A stretch of DNA of 64,000 nt from Lentinula raphanica (Eukaryota > Basidiomycota > Agaricomycetes > Agaricales > Omphalotaceae). The DNA lies in assembly GCA_027919835.1 (NCBI GenBank), contig JANVFP010000020.1:806001-870000 (forward strand), in the 5' to 3' direction. Position numbers and translations under genes: made by a program. Numbering within the stretch: the first letter of the stretch is position 1; every line of letters begins with the position of its first letter. Positions 11,338-26,000 of the stretch are shown here, one piece after another. Below the pieces are notes generated by a model that ran no database searches, had not been told where the DNA came from, and worked only from the letters and a program-made list of their open reading frames with translations.

Positions 11338-12785
11338 AGATCTTTCCCAGGAAACTTTTAAGAAGACTAGTCGAACGTCCGTGCGCTCTGGATTCATACA
11401 AATGGATGACGGTGGGTTCGACGAGTTTTACCAGTGTACGTGTTTGGAGGTAGTACGTGTTGCGCTCTGGTATTCTGATGTGCCATGCTTCTCAATCTCG
11501 ACACTCGACGACTTTATATGCTGGTAACTCCCCACCTCAAAAAGCAAAACCTCAGGGAAGAGTTGGCGAGGAATTGAAGAATTGATGAGGGCAAGATTCA
11601 TTTGACGAATGTCAATTATCTTTGAATGGTAGGTATGTTTTGTGTACACTGTATGCTCTCTCTCTCTGTGTATCAAACTTACCAGATTATACACCTCCAC
11701 AGAGACTTTTGACGTTATGTGACTCTGATTTGGACACTCTACTGCATATAGTTTCCGCTCGGAAGTCAATCCACTTAACAAATCCACGAATCGAATTCCG
11801 TTTCCGTCACCCTCTAAAACTTCAGCAACGATAGTCAAAGTCTTCACTTTTGCTCACGAACCTTCAAGCGGTCTGGCGACGCGACGTCTTGATCACAATT
11901 TGACTTGATGGCATGTTCTTTTTGGATTCTACCAAAGGCGGTGGTGGGATCGATGCATACAATGAAGGGAGTGTTCGTATGTGTGGAAGATAGGATCTAA
12001 CCAAGGGAAGTTGCGTTTGTATATGAGTGCTGCATTGTGTCGTAGATTCTGATATCCACTTAGTTTGAATTTCGCGGTAATGTTTGTAAGAGTGTCGATA
12101 ACGCTCGAGGAATACCTTTCACAATGAGGCTCATATTTCTGAGCCTTTTCGAACTTTTTTTCATCCATCGAGTATCATGGCTAAATCTGACTCTAACTCT
12201 GAATGCAACAATGATTTAGACTTGGAAAAAGCCATTGCCAACCCACGAAAAGTGCACTACACCTCCGTATACGGTATGCGCCTTTCTCTCTGACGAACTT
12301 TGGCATCTGATGCTCATGCTCATTAGTATGCTTCCAAACCTTCACCTCATTGTACACGCAATGATCTGTGCTAAAACACCAAGAATGGGGCAATCTGATT
12401 TCCGCTTGAGGCTTCGATACTCATTGTTAGGATCTGAAGACTGATACTGATTTAGCCCGCTGCTCTTCATGAAGGACGATGGGCAGGTCCGGATGAGCAG
12501 CCTGGTTGTGCAGATAGAGATCAACAGTGTTTCCTCACCCAGCTAAGAGAAGGTTCTCGTCCAGTGGAAGCCTGCTTCATCAGATTGGAGTAGAGGGTTG
12601 AGCTCAAAGTTTGAAGCTTTAGCTCGAGCTAAAAGTTGTGGTGTTGGTATTGGTGTAGCTGTGGTGAATGAGGGTATGCAAAGAGAAAAGGCAACGATTT
12701 GTTAAAAAAGTGATTGGTGATGAATTTGATGCTGTGCTTGTATCCGCAAGTTGAGACTCAAAAATGAGTATGCACATATCGAAGA
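11338..12785. repeat. Degenerate dispersed repeat (copy of 59.09-60.0 kb in opposite orientation)
   Basis: Blocks of this stretch match the reverse complement of 59090-60000 in the same order. Examples are CTCAATCTCGACACTCGACG (11490-11509), the GTTGGCGAGGAATTGA segment, the CACCTCCGTATACGGT segment (near 12260) and the CATTGTACACGCAATGATCT segment (near 12350). One side can be read as a short peptide beginning MAESDSNSE (59086-59337, minus strand); on this side the frame is broken. About 12460-12785 shows nothing I recognise. It looks like the remains of an old element or duplicated gene. Confidence 0.55.
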
Positions 12786-15700
12786 ATGAAATGGCAGCCT
12801 GCAGGAACGTGGACGTGGCTCAGGCTGCTGCCTGCTGTTGCGATCAAAGTAGAACTTAGCACAGCCACCAAATCTTTATCTTCAGCACCACTGCACCACT
12901 GCCTTGTCCATTGCCGTCCAGATCTCATGCGATCGTGCTTGCCATTACCCAACGAACTACTTCACAGCATCACGGAATATGTCGCATCTGCAGCCAACTT
13001 ACCAAAATCATGTTTCACCTATTTCGAATCACTGTCGAAATCTGCATCGCCCGATCTCCTTGCGCTCTCTGTAGTCGATTGGTGGCTTCGTCGAATTTGT
13101 TTACCTTTTATATTTGCAAATATCAAGATCAAGAATGATGAGCATGCGAAGGAACTGGAGAACAACCTTGCGCTTTGTTCAAGATTCACAGAGTACATCT
13201 CATTCAAGGAAAGCTATCCTTATCTCGACTAATATGATTGCAGCACTTTAGTTATAGGCTGTTTACCTGCTCTCACTGAGATAGGAGAAACAATCATATC
13301 TCGATTATTGCCTCAGCTGAAGCAACTCGTGAATGTCGGGCTCCCAAAATGTGAAGATAGAACTGATCTGCTCAAAGCATTACTTGTGCATCCTACTGTT
13401 GCTTTGGTCCTAGTTGATCGAACACCTAGCATGTCTATGTGCAATCACGATCTCTCAAAAGTGACACTCCATCTTGCCACCTCAGCTATGGCCTTCTCTC
13501 TTACATGCCAAAAATACCTAGATTGGGGCATGAGGATAAAGTGCCTCATCCTAGATGGACCTGTTGGCAATCAGCTCGAATTCCAGAAATTTCCAGGACT
13601 TAAATCGATCGAAGTGTCAATGCAGTTTGCACCCATCAGCATTTTATCTTTTGGCTGTCTCCGTTTTTGTCGACTCATCCAACCCTGAATGAGCTTCGGC
13701 TCTCCAATATCTACCGACCTTTCTTCATCCATGATGCACCTCCTTTTCTATCTCCTCTAATTAACGACTATCAACAACAAGGCCTTCACAGTTCTTTCAT
13801 GATTACAGAACTTCGTTTGAGCAAGTCTAAGCCTGTTGGTCAATCCTCCCAGGGGTGGCATGTCATGGAACTTGTCTTGAGGACCGAACGTGAACGCTCA
13901 TTGACTGAAAAACTCCCACTTGTTGCCTCTTCCTTTCCAAAACTCACGGTTCTCCATCTCAATCTCGAGGATGACAAGGGAATGTATGACATAGTATGTT
14001 TCATCTCATTTGCCCCCCTCTCAGCTGTAGCTGTAAGAACTTCACAAAGTAGACTGAGAAGTATCCATATATGCTTTGCAAAGTAACAGGAGTAGCTTTC
14101 CAAGCTTAAAAAACTCTTCCGGGCAGGCCAGTAGGGCTCCGGGGGGTACCCGGCTATTTATTATATTTATTAATATTCAATAGTTCTTTTGTTATTTAAT
14201 AAATATATTATAATAAGTTTGCTTTGCGAAGCTGTGCTGCACTTCACAAAGTGACTACGTTTACGGCAATTATGAAATCAGGTAAATCAGGGTTACATCA
14301 TTATGTCATCACCTTCCTTTTTTGGTTCTTGCCTTTTGAATAAAAAAAGTATAATATGACATCATTGATCTTCAAATGCTAAAAATCACAGGAAACCAAA
14401 AATAGCTGCAGTAATGTCCTGGTTACCTCAGGCACATCAAAATTGCCTAAAAAGGAAATTTGTCTAAAAATAGATCTTGATCTTACCAGGTAGCAAAAAA
14501 TCAGAAAAAATCATTAAAAATACTCAAAAAAACTCAGGGTTGCTTTGTTGGCCCTGAAAATGCAAAATAAAAAAAAAATACGCGACAAGTGTCAAAAATT
14601 TTATTACTTCAAATGATACCACAACCATCAGGCATTATGTATAGATGATCTATATGCTATTTTTAGCACACCTAGTGCCCTCAAACACTCAGATAGCCTA
14701 AATCATTCAATATATTTACTATACACAATGTTTATTACACTTAACACAGTTAACAAGAAAAAACCTTGTAACAGTAACATGTGTGTTATGCTTAACACAT
14801 TGAACAATGAAGAAGCCTTGGAACAGTGTTCATGTATGTTATACTCAACACACTTAACACACTTGACTCAATATACTGAATAATGAAAAGAAAAACCTGG
14901 AATGGTGCTCATGTGTATTATACTCAGTAACACACTTAATAATGAAAAAAACTCAGATCAGTGTTACTGCATGTTATACTCAACAGACTTCATCAATGAA
15001 TATAACACACTTAACAATCAAAACCTCGGAGTAGTGTTCTCACTCATTATACTTTTACCCTCAACACACTTCATCAGTAAGTATAACACACCTTTAATGG
15101 GACATTGTTATACTATAACACACTTATAACAACGAGTTTTGGGCGCTTATGGGCGCTTATTGTGTTTTTGAGTCGAAATTCATTAATACCACACTCAATA
15201 ATTTTTGTGGTGGCTTTATAGTATGTCAGGATATTGTCTATATCATATTCCTCTAGTTACAATTCAGAGAACTCGCAAATTCAACTTGTGGAGGTAGCTA
15301 TATTGCAATCTGTTGTGATATAACAGTGTTCAATTATATAAATGTCACATAGAGTTAGCATGTAATAGGTTGTAGGAATATGATATAGACAATATCCTGA
15401 CACACTATAAAGCCACCACAAAAATTATTGAGTGTGGTATTAATGAATTTCGACTCAAAAACACAATAAGCGCCCATAAGCGCCCAAAACTCGTTGTTAT
15501 AAGTGTGTTATAGTATAACAATGTCCCATTAAAGGTGTGTTATACTTACTGATGAAGTGTGTTGAGGGTAAAAGTATAATGAGTGAGAACACTACTCCGA
15601 GGTTTTGATTGTTAAGTGTGTTATATTCATTGATGAAGTCTGTTGAGTATAACATGCAGTAACACTGATCTGAGTTTTTTTCATTATTAAGTGTGTTACT

Positions 15701-16266
15701 GAGTATAATACACATGAGCACCATTCCAGGTTTTTCTTTTCATTATTCAGTATATTGAGTCAAGTGTGTTAAGTGTGTTGAGTATAACATACATGAACAC
15801 TGTTCCAAGGCTTCTTCATTGTTCAATGTGTTAAGCATAACACACATGTTACTGTTACAAGGTTTTTTCTTGTTAACTGTGTTAAGTGTAATAAACATTG
15901 TGTATAGTAAATATATTGAATGATTTAGGCTATCTGAGTGTTTGAGGGCACTAGGTGTGCTAAAAATAGCATATAGATCATCTATACATAATGCCTGATG
16001 GTTGTGGTATCATTTGAAGTAATAAAATTTTTGACACTTGTCGCGTATTTTTTTTATTTTGCATTTTCAGGGCCAACAAAGCAACCCTGATTTTTTTGAG
16101 TATTTTTAATGATTTTTTCTGATTTTTTGCTACCTGGTAAGATCAAGATCTATTTTTAGACAAATTTCCTTTTTAGGCAATTTTGATGTGCCTGAGGTAA
16201 CCAGGACATTACTGCAGCTATTTTTGGTTTCCTGTGATTTTTAACATTTGAAGATCAATGATGTCA

Positions 16267-19200
16267 GCCTAAGTAAGTGCATCAGTGAGGAAAGTGTCCA
16301 TACTGCTCTGATATCAGCAAAGTCAGGCAAAGCCGCAGGACTAGATGGCATTATAGTAGAAGTGTGGCAGAAACTCCATAAGAAATATGAGAAAGATACA
16401 AAACAGAATCCAGAAAAGCCAACCTGTAATATTGTCTCTATGCTTACAAAGATTTTTAATGACATAGAAATTAATGGGCTATGCACGAATACCACTTTCA
16501 ATGTAGGATGGATGTGCCCAATCTATAAAAAGAAAGATCCCACTGATATAAAGAATTATAGGCCCATTACAGTTCTAAATACAAACTACAAACTTTTTAC
16601 CAAGGCACTTACTCTGAATCTTGCAGAGGTCATATCCTCAGTAATTCACCCCAATCAGGCAGGATTTATGCCTGGTAGACAAATACTGGATCAAATACAC
16701 CTTGCACAAATGTTCATAGAATGTTCTGAAGCAGATTTAAAAAATGGAGCTCTGGTTGCACTAGATCAGGAAAAAGCATATGATAGGATTTCACATAAGT
16801 ATCTCTGGAAAGTAATAAAAGCTTTTGGACTACCAGATCAGTTCATACAAACTACCAGAACCTTGTATACCAATGCTAAAACAAGTATTATGATCAATGG
16901 ATAGATGAGTACACCATATGAGATCAAACAAGGAGTCAGACAAGGGGATCCCCTATCCTGTCTGCTTTTCAATCTAGCCATTGAGCCCCTTGCAGAAATG
17001 CTGCGAAGTTCTCCAAAGTTGAAAGGGTTTGATATACCAGGCTTGACTGATAAAGTTATTACAGCCCTGTTTGCAGACGATACCACTGTTTACCTATCAG
17101 AGGAAGATAGCTTCCAAGATCTAGCTGAGATACTGGCAATCTGGTGCTTAGCTTCTAGTGCTAAATTTAATCATGATAAAACAGTAATCATCCCACTGGG
17201 AGTGAAGGAGTATAGAGATAGATTAATCCTAACTAGAAAGCTTAACCATGAAGATGATCCAATCCCAGATTATGTAACTATAAATGAGGATGGAAAGACA
17301 ACTCGAATACTTGGTGCTCACATTGGAAATGCAGCTGAAGACACAGGTGTGTGGCTTCCACTCATAGAACGAATTGAAAGTATTTTAGACAGATGCACTG
17401 ACCGTTACCCCACAGTTGAAGCAAAAAGACACATGATCAATCTAACAGTGGGCTCAATTACACAATTTTTAACTGCAGCTAATAGAATGCCTGAAAGCAT
17501 TGCTAAGAGGCTGACAAAGTTACACAAAAAGAGTTCCTCAGCACACCTATAAATAGAGAGACACTAGGAACTGACATAAACCTGGGAGGCAAAAAGATTT
17601 TTGATGTGTATGCACGCAATGATGCTATTGCACTAATGCAACTCAAATCATATCTTGAGATGGATCTGCGTACAAGGCCAATATGGGCATACTTAGCTGA
17701 TATAATAATGGCCAAAAAATGTACAGAAAAACAAAGAGTGCCTGAAGAGCTAAGAAAAAACCCCTTTCTACAAGATTGGAAGCCCCAAACTAAAAAGCTG
17801 CCCAAATTATTGGCCAGAATGATGAAAGTTGCTAAAAAGTATGCAGTTGAGATTGATCATACTGGGCTACCTAAAGAAGTATTGTTGCAAACGCCCCTCT
17901 GGTACCATGTAGGAGCTGATATGCATAAAACTCAAAGGAATAGAAGCACAGCTGCAAAGTGCCTCCAAGATAATCACAAAATATCAACAGTACATGATGC
18001 TATGGAATTACTTCAGAGACTAGAGGAAGAGGAGCATTATCCTGCTAACTTCTGCAGATGCCAACAGTGTGCACATGATAAAGATGAGCTTGGCTGCAGA
18101 AATCCACACAAGTGTATTGTTACTGTAGCAGAACGACTGAGTCAACTTAAGGCAAATTGGGACCCTACTAGATATGAGAATAGGGACTTGAGTATTGAGG
18201 ATGTAACACTGGAGGAGGGTGATATTTCCCTGAGTCCAAATCCTTCAAATCTACTTCTTCTGGATGGTTTCAGAGTCTTTACTAATAGGAAATGGGGAAC
18301 CTGCCCCCAGATAGCATCACAGGATGCGGATAATCAGGTGGAACCCTTGCAAGAGCATGAGCAGACAACAGTATGGTGTGGAGGTTATAGCCAGAATCCA
18401 CAGACCACTACAGCAAGGGCAGGAGGAGCTTTGTGGTATGGGAGGAGCATGTGCCAAAATAGACCAATTCCTTTAGACAAACATCAGCTACAGCTACTGT
18501 AGCAGCTGTATTGGCGGCAGTCATAGATTGCCCAAAACAGGCAAAGCTGAGATGTATAATCTTGAATAATCAAATTTTTGAGAATATTACTAAGAAACTT
18601 ATTATATGGGATAGTCAGGGCTTTACAGGAGTCAAAGATGCTAGCTTATATAAAGCCCTGCTCAGTCAACTCCGAAGCAGGAAAGCACCTACTATTTTTG
18701 GTAAAGCCACCCCACAGGATAAACAAATCCGGAAAGAAGTAAATGCCCTAGCTAGAGATGCGAGTGAAATGGAGGGGCCAACTGATAAAAGAGATACCTC
18801 TGCAAACCCTGAGTATTTAGTCCATGGAGTACGGCTAGCAGAAATGACACAAGCTCTTGCTTACAAGGCTATTAAGGAAATGACACTGCCAAAGCCAAGA
18901 CCTGGAACTGAAATCACAATCAATAAAATACAGAATGATATACAAGAAGCAAGGGGAACTGCCCCAGTGCCAGAGATCCTTTGGAAGGCAATTAGGGATC
19001 CATTGATAACTAGAAGAGCTAGAAATTTCCTGTATATAGCTTTTCATGGTGCACTCAGAATTGGGAAATACTGGAAACATATCCCTGCATGCGAGGATTG
19101 AGCTAACTGTACCTTGTGCAATACAGAGGAAAGCCTGTCACATATCCTCTTTGAATGCAAAAGGCCCTGGAGGAAAATGATCTGGGATATTGTTAAAGAC

Positions 19201-19632
19201 CTATGGCTCAAGTCAGATGAACATGCTATATGGGAGGAACCAACTCTTGGAACAACACTGGGCTGTTGCAGCATACCAGCCCCATCTCAAGATGCTGGTA
19301 AAAACAACCCAACACAGGATAGGCTGTATAGAATACTGATAATAGAAGCTGTACACTTCATATGGAAACTACGATGTGAAATTGTAATCGACAGAGAAAA
19401 TGAAGATGCAACACTACAAGAGGTCCATGGTAGATGGGCCCAAGTCCTTAATAAGAGACTGGAGAGAGATCAAAAGCTTATATCTAAAAGATGGAAGAAA
19501 GATATGATACCTAAGACAGTAGTACTTGATACCTGGAATGCTATTGTCCAGACAACCACAGACCTTCCTCCCGACTGGATAGGAGAAACTGGGGTTTTAG
19601 TGGGTATCAGGCCATACACTGACTTTGGCTAA
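16267..19632 (+). pseudogene. LINE polyprotein remnant: reverse transcriptase, zinc-binding segment, RNase H, zf-RVT
   Basis: Reverse-transcriptase blocks are in order: GLDGI, NYRPI, NQAGFMPGRQ, ALDQEKAYDRI, GVRQGDPLSCLLFN and the catalytic FADDT (near 17070). Next come a Cys-rich segment (CRCQQC...CRNPHKC, about 18050-18115), a degraded RNase H domain (AAVIDCPK...IIWDSQGF...LRSRKAPT, about 18510-18790) and a C-terminal zf-RVT motif (CTLCNTEESLSHILFEC, about 19108-19160). It is dead: TAG at 16902-16904, a frame change between about 17530 and 17606, another near 18490, and TGA at 19099-19101 where a Trp is expected. Such proteins reverse-transcribe their own mRNA at a nicked target in the nucleus. 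The clade is uncertain (Tad1-like is plausible). Confidence 0.88.
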
Positions 19633-20000
19633 CATAACCAAAAGATGGACTGGAACAAGTCCAAGCCTGGAGCCCCACACTATGGCTACAGCCATGTGCA
19701 GTAGTGCATTTCCTCGGGGTAGCTTAGCTTCTCCACTTGAAGGTTTTCATGATTTTCCCTTCACTAAATACGTAGTGATTGGCACGGGTGGGCCGGGTAC
19801 GGCCGGTTTCCGGGTCGGGTGGGTGAACCGGGTTGGGACGGTTCGAGGTTGCCATACCCGACACCCGACCAGCAAACCCGACGCCAGTTGAGCAATGGCA
19901 GATGCCCAACGCCACTCGGCGTTCATTTTTACGTGTAATATAGATTAATTCAACGCGTTAATTACGAGCTAAACACTGTTCACTACGACAAGTACCAACT

Positions 20001-23000
20001 ATGAAGCGGCAAAGAGTAGGTTCGTCTTCGAAAGCTAATAAGACAGCAAAAACAAAAAAAAAGTCTAACAAAACTCGCGACAATGATACTGGTAACTACA
20101 TAGTATGCACATAGAATATAGATAGAGCTGAATTTTTCACAGAGGCAAGCAGCGTGGCAACAACACCAGAACCGAGCAACAAGGACGACGAAGAGGAGCA
20201 GGAGGAAGAAAATGATGATGAGCCGATAGATATTACAGCTGCTAAGCAAGCTGAAAAAGAGAGATTGACGACAAAAATCAGTGAGCAAATCAAAACACAA
20301 CAAGAATAACCGAGCTTACCTTTCATGATAGAAAAAGATTTCCAGAGACGCAAGGCCTCAATTTATGCATTCTTCGAAGCCGAGCCACAGATAGAATACA
20401 TGAAGAATGATATCAAACCCGAATACCTTGTATTCACATGCCGGCAATGCGCAGTCAAAATTAGACAGGGTGTGCAAACGGGGGACAAGGGATCAACTGG
20501 TCAGTAACAATATAGTATACACTCAAGATGACAACTCACAAGATATTGACCATGAAGGAAATCTCAACACACATGCCAAAAAATGCTGGGGAGAAGAAAC
20601 TGTCAATGCTGCAAAGGATTCGACACTGGAAAAAGCAAGAGACATCGTCAAAACATATGGAAAAAAGAGTCAGACGAAGCTTACCGCAGCGCTCAGAGTG
20701 ACAAAAACTTGGGCCAAATCTTTCTCGACTCGGCCTCCAGAGAAAGAAGTCATCCGGTGCGCCTTGAAGCTATTCCAAAATGTATCGTTTGCTGACAGTG
20801 CCCCAAAGTGTCGTAACAGCAAGATGGGTATCAGAGAATGCCCGCCCTTTCTTGATGGTTCAAGACCGATGTTACTGCTGGCTCCAAAAGGAGGGTCGAC
20901 CACAGCACTACATCCCAAGCAAAGAAACGGTTGCCCGCGACGTGAAGATTTTGTATCGTAGGACGAAAGAGAAGCTGGCGGAAGAATTGCAGGTTAGTCA
21001 GTATAATAGTGAGGGACCGTATTCACTCACTAGGGTAAACGTTAGGCCTCCGATTACAAACTCTCAATCGCCCTCGACGCCTGGACATCCCCTAATCATC
21101 ATGCATTCATGAGCGTGGTTGTTGTGTGGGTGCGCAAGGACATTGATGGGAAAGAAGAACTCACCACAAGATTGTTGGACTTTTTTGAGCTGCCATGCTC
21201 CCATTCCGCTGAAAACATGGCCGATGCATTAGCGAACACACTGAAGGAATATGGAATCGAGGGAAAGGTAAAACATCAATATCTCATCAACCTTCAACAG
21301 CGTTATGAACTGACCTTGTTAGATCATGGCCGTCACCTGCGATAATGCGTCCGCAAACATAGCTATGATGGACGAGCTCGAGGACAAACTGCTCAACTTC
21401 CTTGGCAAGCGAGCCCACGTCCGCTGCTTCGCACATACAATCAACCTCACCGCGAAGGGTGTCCTCCGCCCTTTCGAGCCAGTCAGACAGCGAGCAGCCA
21501 ATAACGAAAATGAAGGTGCGAGGGAGCATGCAGCTCCTGACGATATAGGTCTAGATGAGTTGATTGAGGAGCTGAGGAACCTGGAGGAAAATGGTGATGT
21601 GGACGGCGATAATGTTGAAGGTTTAGTCGAGGTATTGAACGAAATGACAGAGCAGGAGAGGGAAGAATGGGGAGAAAAGGTAGCACCTGTGAAATCGGCT
21701 CTCTACAAGGTGTGTGTTACGTGGCTGGTCTGTGCACTCCCACATCATTTGAATACCACTCTGTTCCTGCCGATGCAGGGTCATACTGCCGTGGCATCAG
21801 TTTACCCGTTTCCCATTTTTCGTTTCTTCCCTGTTTCTTCCCATTTCTTCCCTCCCTTCCCCTCCTTCATTGCTCTTCTCTCATTGACCTCCACATCCCA
21901 GACACGCAAAATCTCTTTTAAGATCATCAACTCGCCAACAAAACTTCTTGTCAAGTGGAACGAACACCTCTCGAGCAAGGGTCTTGAACCCAAAAAACTT
22001 AAGCGGGACGTCGCCACTCGGTGGAATTCAACCCACGACATGTTGGAATCATTCTTGGAGATGAAGCCTGTCGTCGCAGAGTTTCTTGACCGCGCTTCAT
22101 TTGGTTTATCTGAATATGCCTTGACAGATGAGGAGTGGGAGGTTGTGGATGGCTTAGTATCGGTATTGCAGGTAAGTGGAGCTTATTATCTATTTCATGT
22201 CTGTCTGAGTACTCGTTTAGATCCTTAAAGATGCGACACTATTTTTTTCGGCCAATGGAGCGAGTCTTGCTTCTGTCATTCCTGCCATGGATGCAATCGA
22301 CGAAGGTTTTGTGACGGGTATCCTCAACGAACACAACTTTTCTGAACCAATTCGACACGCATTAGCTCTCGGAAAGAAGACCCTTAATAAATACTATTCG
22401 CTCTCAGATGACTCTGACTTGTACCGAATGGCTATGGGTAAGTCTCAGTCATCGTCGTCAGTGTCGCAACTCGCCGCTGACCTTTCAACAGTTCTCCATC
22501 CTAAGTATAAACTTGAATACTTCCATGTGGAAGCCGGCTGGATACAAGAGTGGATCGATGCTGCCTCGTCTATCACACGTAAAGTATGGGAAAGGGAGTT
22601 CAAGCCTACGGTGGAGGCAGCAGCAGATTCAACAATGGTACGTCACAGGATACAGTAAAGCTTTTGTAAAAAACACTGATAAGTTATCGGGTACCTATTG
22701 CAAATAGTTGTGATAACCCGGAGGGGGTCCCGGAAATGGCCCCGGGGGTGGTCATGCCTGTCACCACCTGTCACATATGGCTTATATTTACTGTTTTGGG
22801 TAATTAATAATCATCCAGATATTAAATAAGCAGTACATTTTCAAAAAAACCCGAAAATTCATAAAAATTCATAAAAAACCTAAAATGGCCTGATTAGGTC
22901 AGATCAGGATATGTAAGCAAATGACCTCATATGATAAAAAATGATGTAGGGCCAATCTAGGTACTAAAAATAGCCCAAAAAATCACTAAAAATGCAAAAA

Positions 23001-26000
23001 AATATTTAGGGATGGTATAGAGCCTATTGCAGGCCCAGGCACATCAAAATTACCAAAAAAGGAAAAAATTGATCATGATCTCATCTTGTAGCAAAAAATC
23101 TGAAAAAAATCCTAAAAATAGTCAAAAAATTCAGGGGTGCCTTGTTGGCCCTGAAAATGCAAAATAAAGAAAAATACGCGACAAGTGTAAAAATTTTCAT
23201 TACTCCAAATCATTCCAAATCCACTATACAGTCAGTATATATGATGTATATGCTATATTTAGCATCCTAGTACCTTTATTGGGCTAAAAATAGAACTTGA
23301 TCTCATCTGATAGCAAAAAATCTGAAAAAATCATGAAAAATACTCAAAAAATTCAGGGGTGCCTTATTGGCCCTGAAAATGCAAAATAAAAAAATTTACA
23401 CGATACAATTGAAAAACAACATCACTCCAAATCATACCAAATCCACTACACAGTCAGTATATATCATGTATATACTATTTATAGCACCCCTAGTACCCTC
23501 AATCACTTATATCACTCAAGAATCATACCAAACTGAATGATTTGGGGAGTAAATATATTGTACATGATATTTTTAGCACACCTAGTACCCTTAATGACTC
23601 AGAACAATTTATATTACTCAATATGTTCAGTACACTTAACACTCATCAAACCTCACACATGAAAACTCATAACAGTACTTATATGTATTATACTTAATAC
23701 AGTTGACAATGAAAATACTCAAAACAGTATTATCAGTCACTATACTTAACACACTTAACAGTCAAAAAGTCGGAACAATGTTACTTTATATACATAACAC
23801 ACTCATTGTTATACTATAACACACTTATAACAACGAGTTTTGGGCGCTTATGGACGCTTATTTGGGGTTTTTGAGGCGAAATTCATTAATAGCACACTCA
23901 ATAATTTTTGTGTGGGCTCTATATTGTGTAAGGATGTTGTCTATATCATATTCTTCTAGATACAATTCAGAGAACTCGAAAATTCAACCTGTGTGGTTGG
24001 CTATATTGTGATCTTTTGAAATATAACAGTGTTTTATGTAAATGTCAATGCATACACCCATGTTATGAAGTCAAACTGCTACTGGGTCATGAGAAGAGTT
24101 ATCCTACAACCTATTCTATGCTAACCCTATGTGATACAGCAAAGAGATCTGTAATGGGGGTCATTGAATATGACATCTATTGTTACATGTAAGTGTAGAC
24201 ATCTATAGTGTACATGAAACATGTACATGTATATCACAGAGTCCAATAGTCATAGTGAGTATCTGAGCCATGTCTAGACCCTTCTAGTAGACTGTAGGAG
24301 TGATTCTCTCATGAACCACCATCAGTATACTTGCATTACATGGACATATGCACTGTTATATTTCAAAAGATCACAATATAGCCAACCACACAGGTTGAAT
24401 TTTCGAGTTCTCTGAATTGTATCTAGAAGAATATGATATAGACAACACCCTTACACAATATAGAGCCCACACAAAAATTATTGAGTGTGCTATTAATGAA
24501 TTTCGCCTCAAAAACCCCAAATAAGCATCCATAAGCGCCCAAAACTCGTTGTTATAAGTGTGTTATAGTATAACAATGAGTGTGTTATGTATATAAAGTA
24601 ACATTGTTCCGACTTTTTGAATGTTAAGTGTGTTAAGTATAGTGACTGATAATACTGTTTTGAGTATTTTCATTGTCAACTGTATTAAGTATAATACATA
24701 TAAGTACTGTTATGAGTTTTCATGTGTGAGGTTTGATGAGTGTTAAGTGTACTGAACATATTGAGTAATATAAATTGTTCTGAGTCATTAAGGGTACTAG
24801 GTGTGCTAAAAATATCATGTACAATATATTTACTCCCCAAATCATTCAGTTTGGTATGATTCTTGAGTGATATAAGTGATTGAGGGTACTAGGGGTGCTA
24901 TAAATAGTATATACATGATATATACTGACTGTGTAGTGGATTTGGTATGATTTGGAGTGATGTTGTTTTTCAATTGTATCGTGTAAATTTTTTTATTTTG
25001 CATTTTCAGGGCCAATAAGGCACCCCTGAATTTTTTGAGTATTTTTCATGATTTTTTCAGATTTTTTGCTATCAGATGAGATCAAGTTCTATTTTTAGCC
25101 CAATAAAGGTACTAGGATGCTAAATATAGCATATACATCATATATACTGACTGTATAGTGGATTTGGAATGATTTGGAGTGATGAAAATTTTTACACTTG
25201 TCGCGTATTTTTCTTTATTTTGCATTTTCAGGGCCAACAAGGCACCCCTGAATTTTTTGACTATTTTTAGGATTTTTTTCAGATTTTTTGCTACAAGATG
25301 AGATCATGATCAATTTTTTCCTTTTTTGGTAATTTTGATGTGCCTGGGCCTGCAATAGGCTCTATACCATCCCTAAATATTTTTTTGCATTTTTAGTGAT
25401 TTTTTGGGCTATTTTTAGTACCTAGATTGGCCCTACATCATTTTTTATCATATGAGGTCATTTGCTTACATATCCTGATCTGACCTAATCAGGCCATTTT
25501 AGGTTTTTTATGAATTTTTATGAATTTTCGGGTTTTTTTGAAAATGTACTGCTTATTTAATATCTGGATGATTATTAATTACCCAAAACAGTAAATATAA
25601 GCCATATGTGACAGGTGGTGACAGGCATGACCACCCCCTGGGGCCATTTCCGGGACCCCCTCCGGGTTATCACAACTATTTGCAATAGGTACCCGATAAC
25701 TTATCAGTACTTTTTACAAAAGTTTTACAGTATCAGCTGGGTACGTCTGTTATTGCTTTCTCTGAATTGCTCTTCTCATTGTGTTCAACTTTCTAGTCTC
25801 CACCTCCTCCAACTCATCAAAATTCGTTCGTCTCACTCATGAACAGGCGCAGGCAGACAGATGTTGGGGGTGACATGGACGAGCTTGCTCGTTATTTGGC
25901 AGACGCATGTGTCACCACTGACAATCCTCTACAGTGGTGGCTCACTAATCGGAAATTATATCCCCACCTTGCAAACCTCGCCATATCTGTACATTCTATT

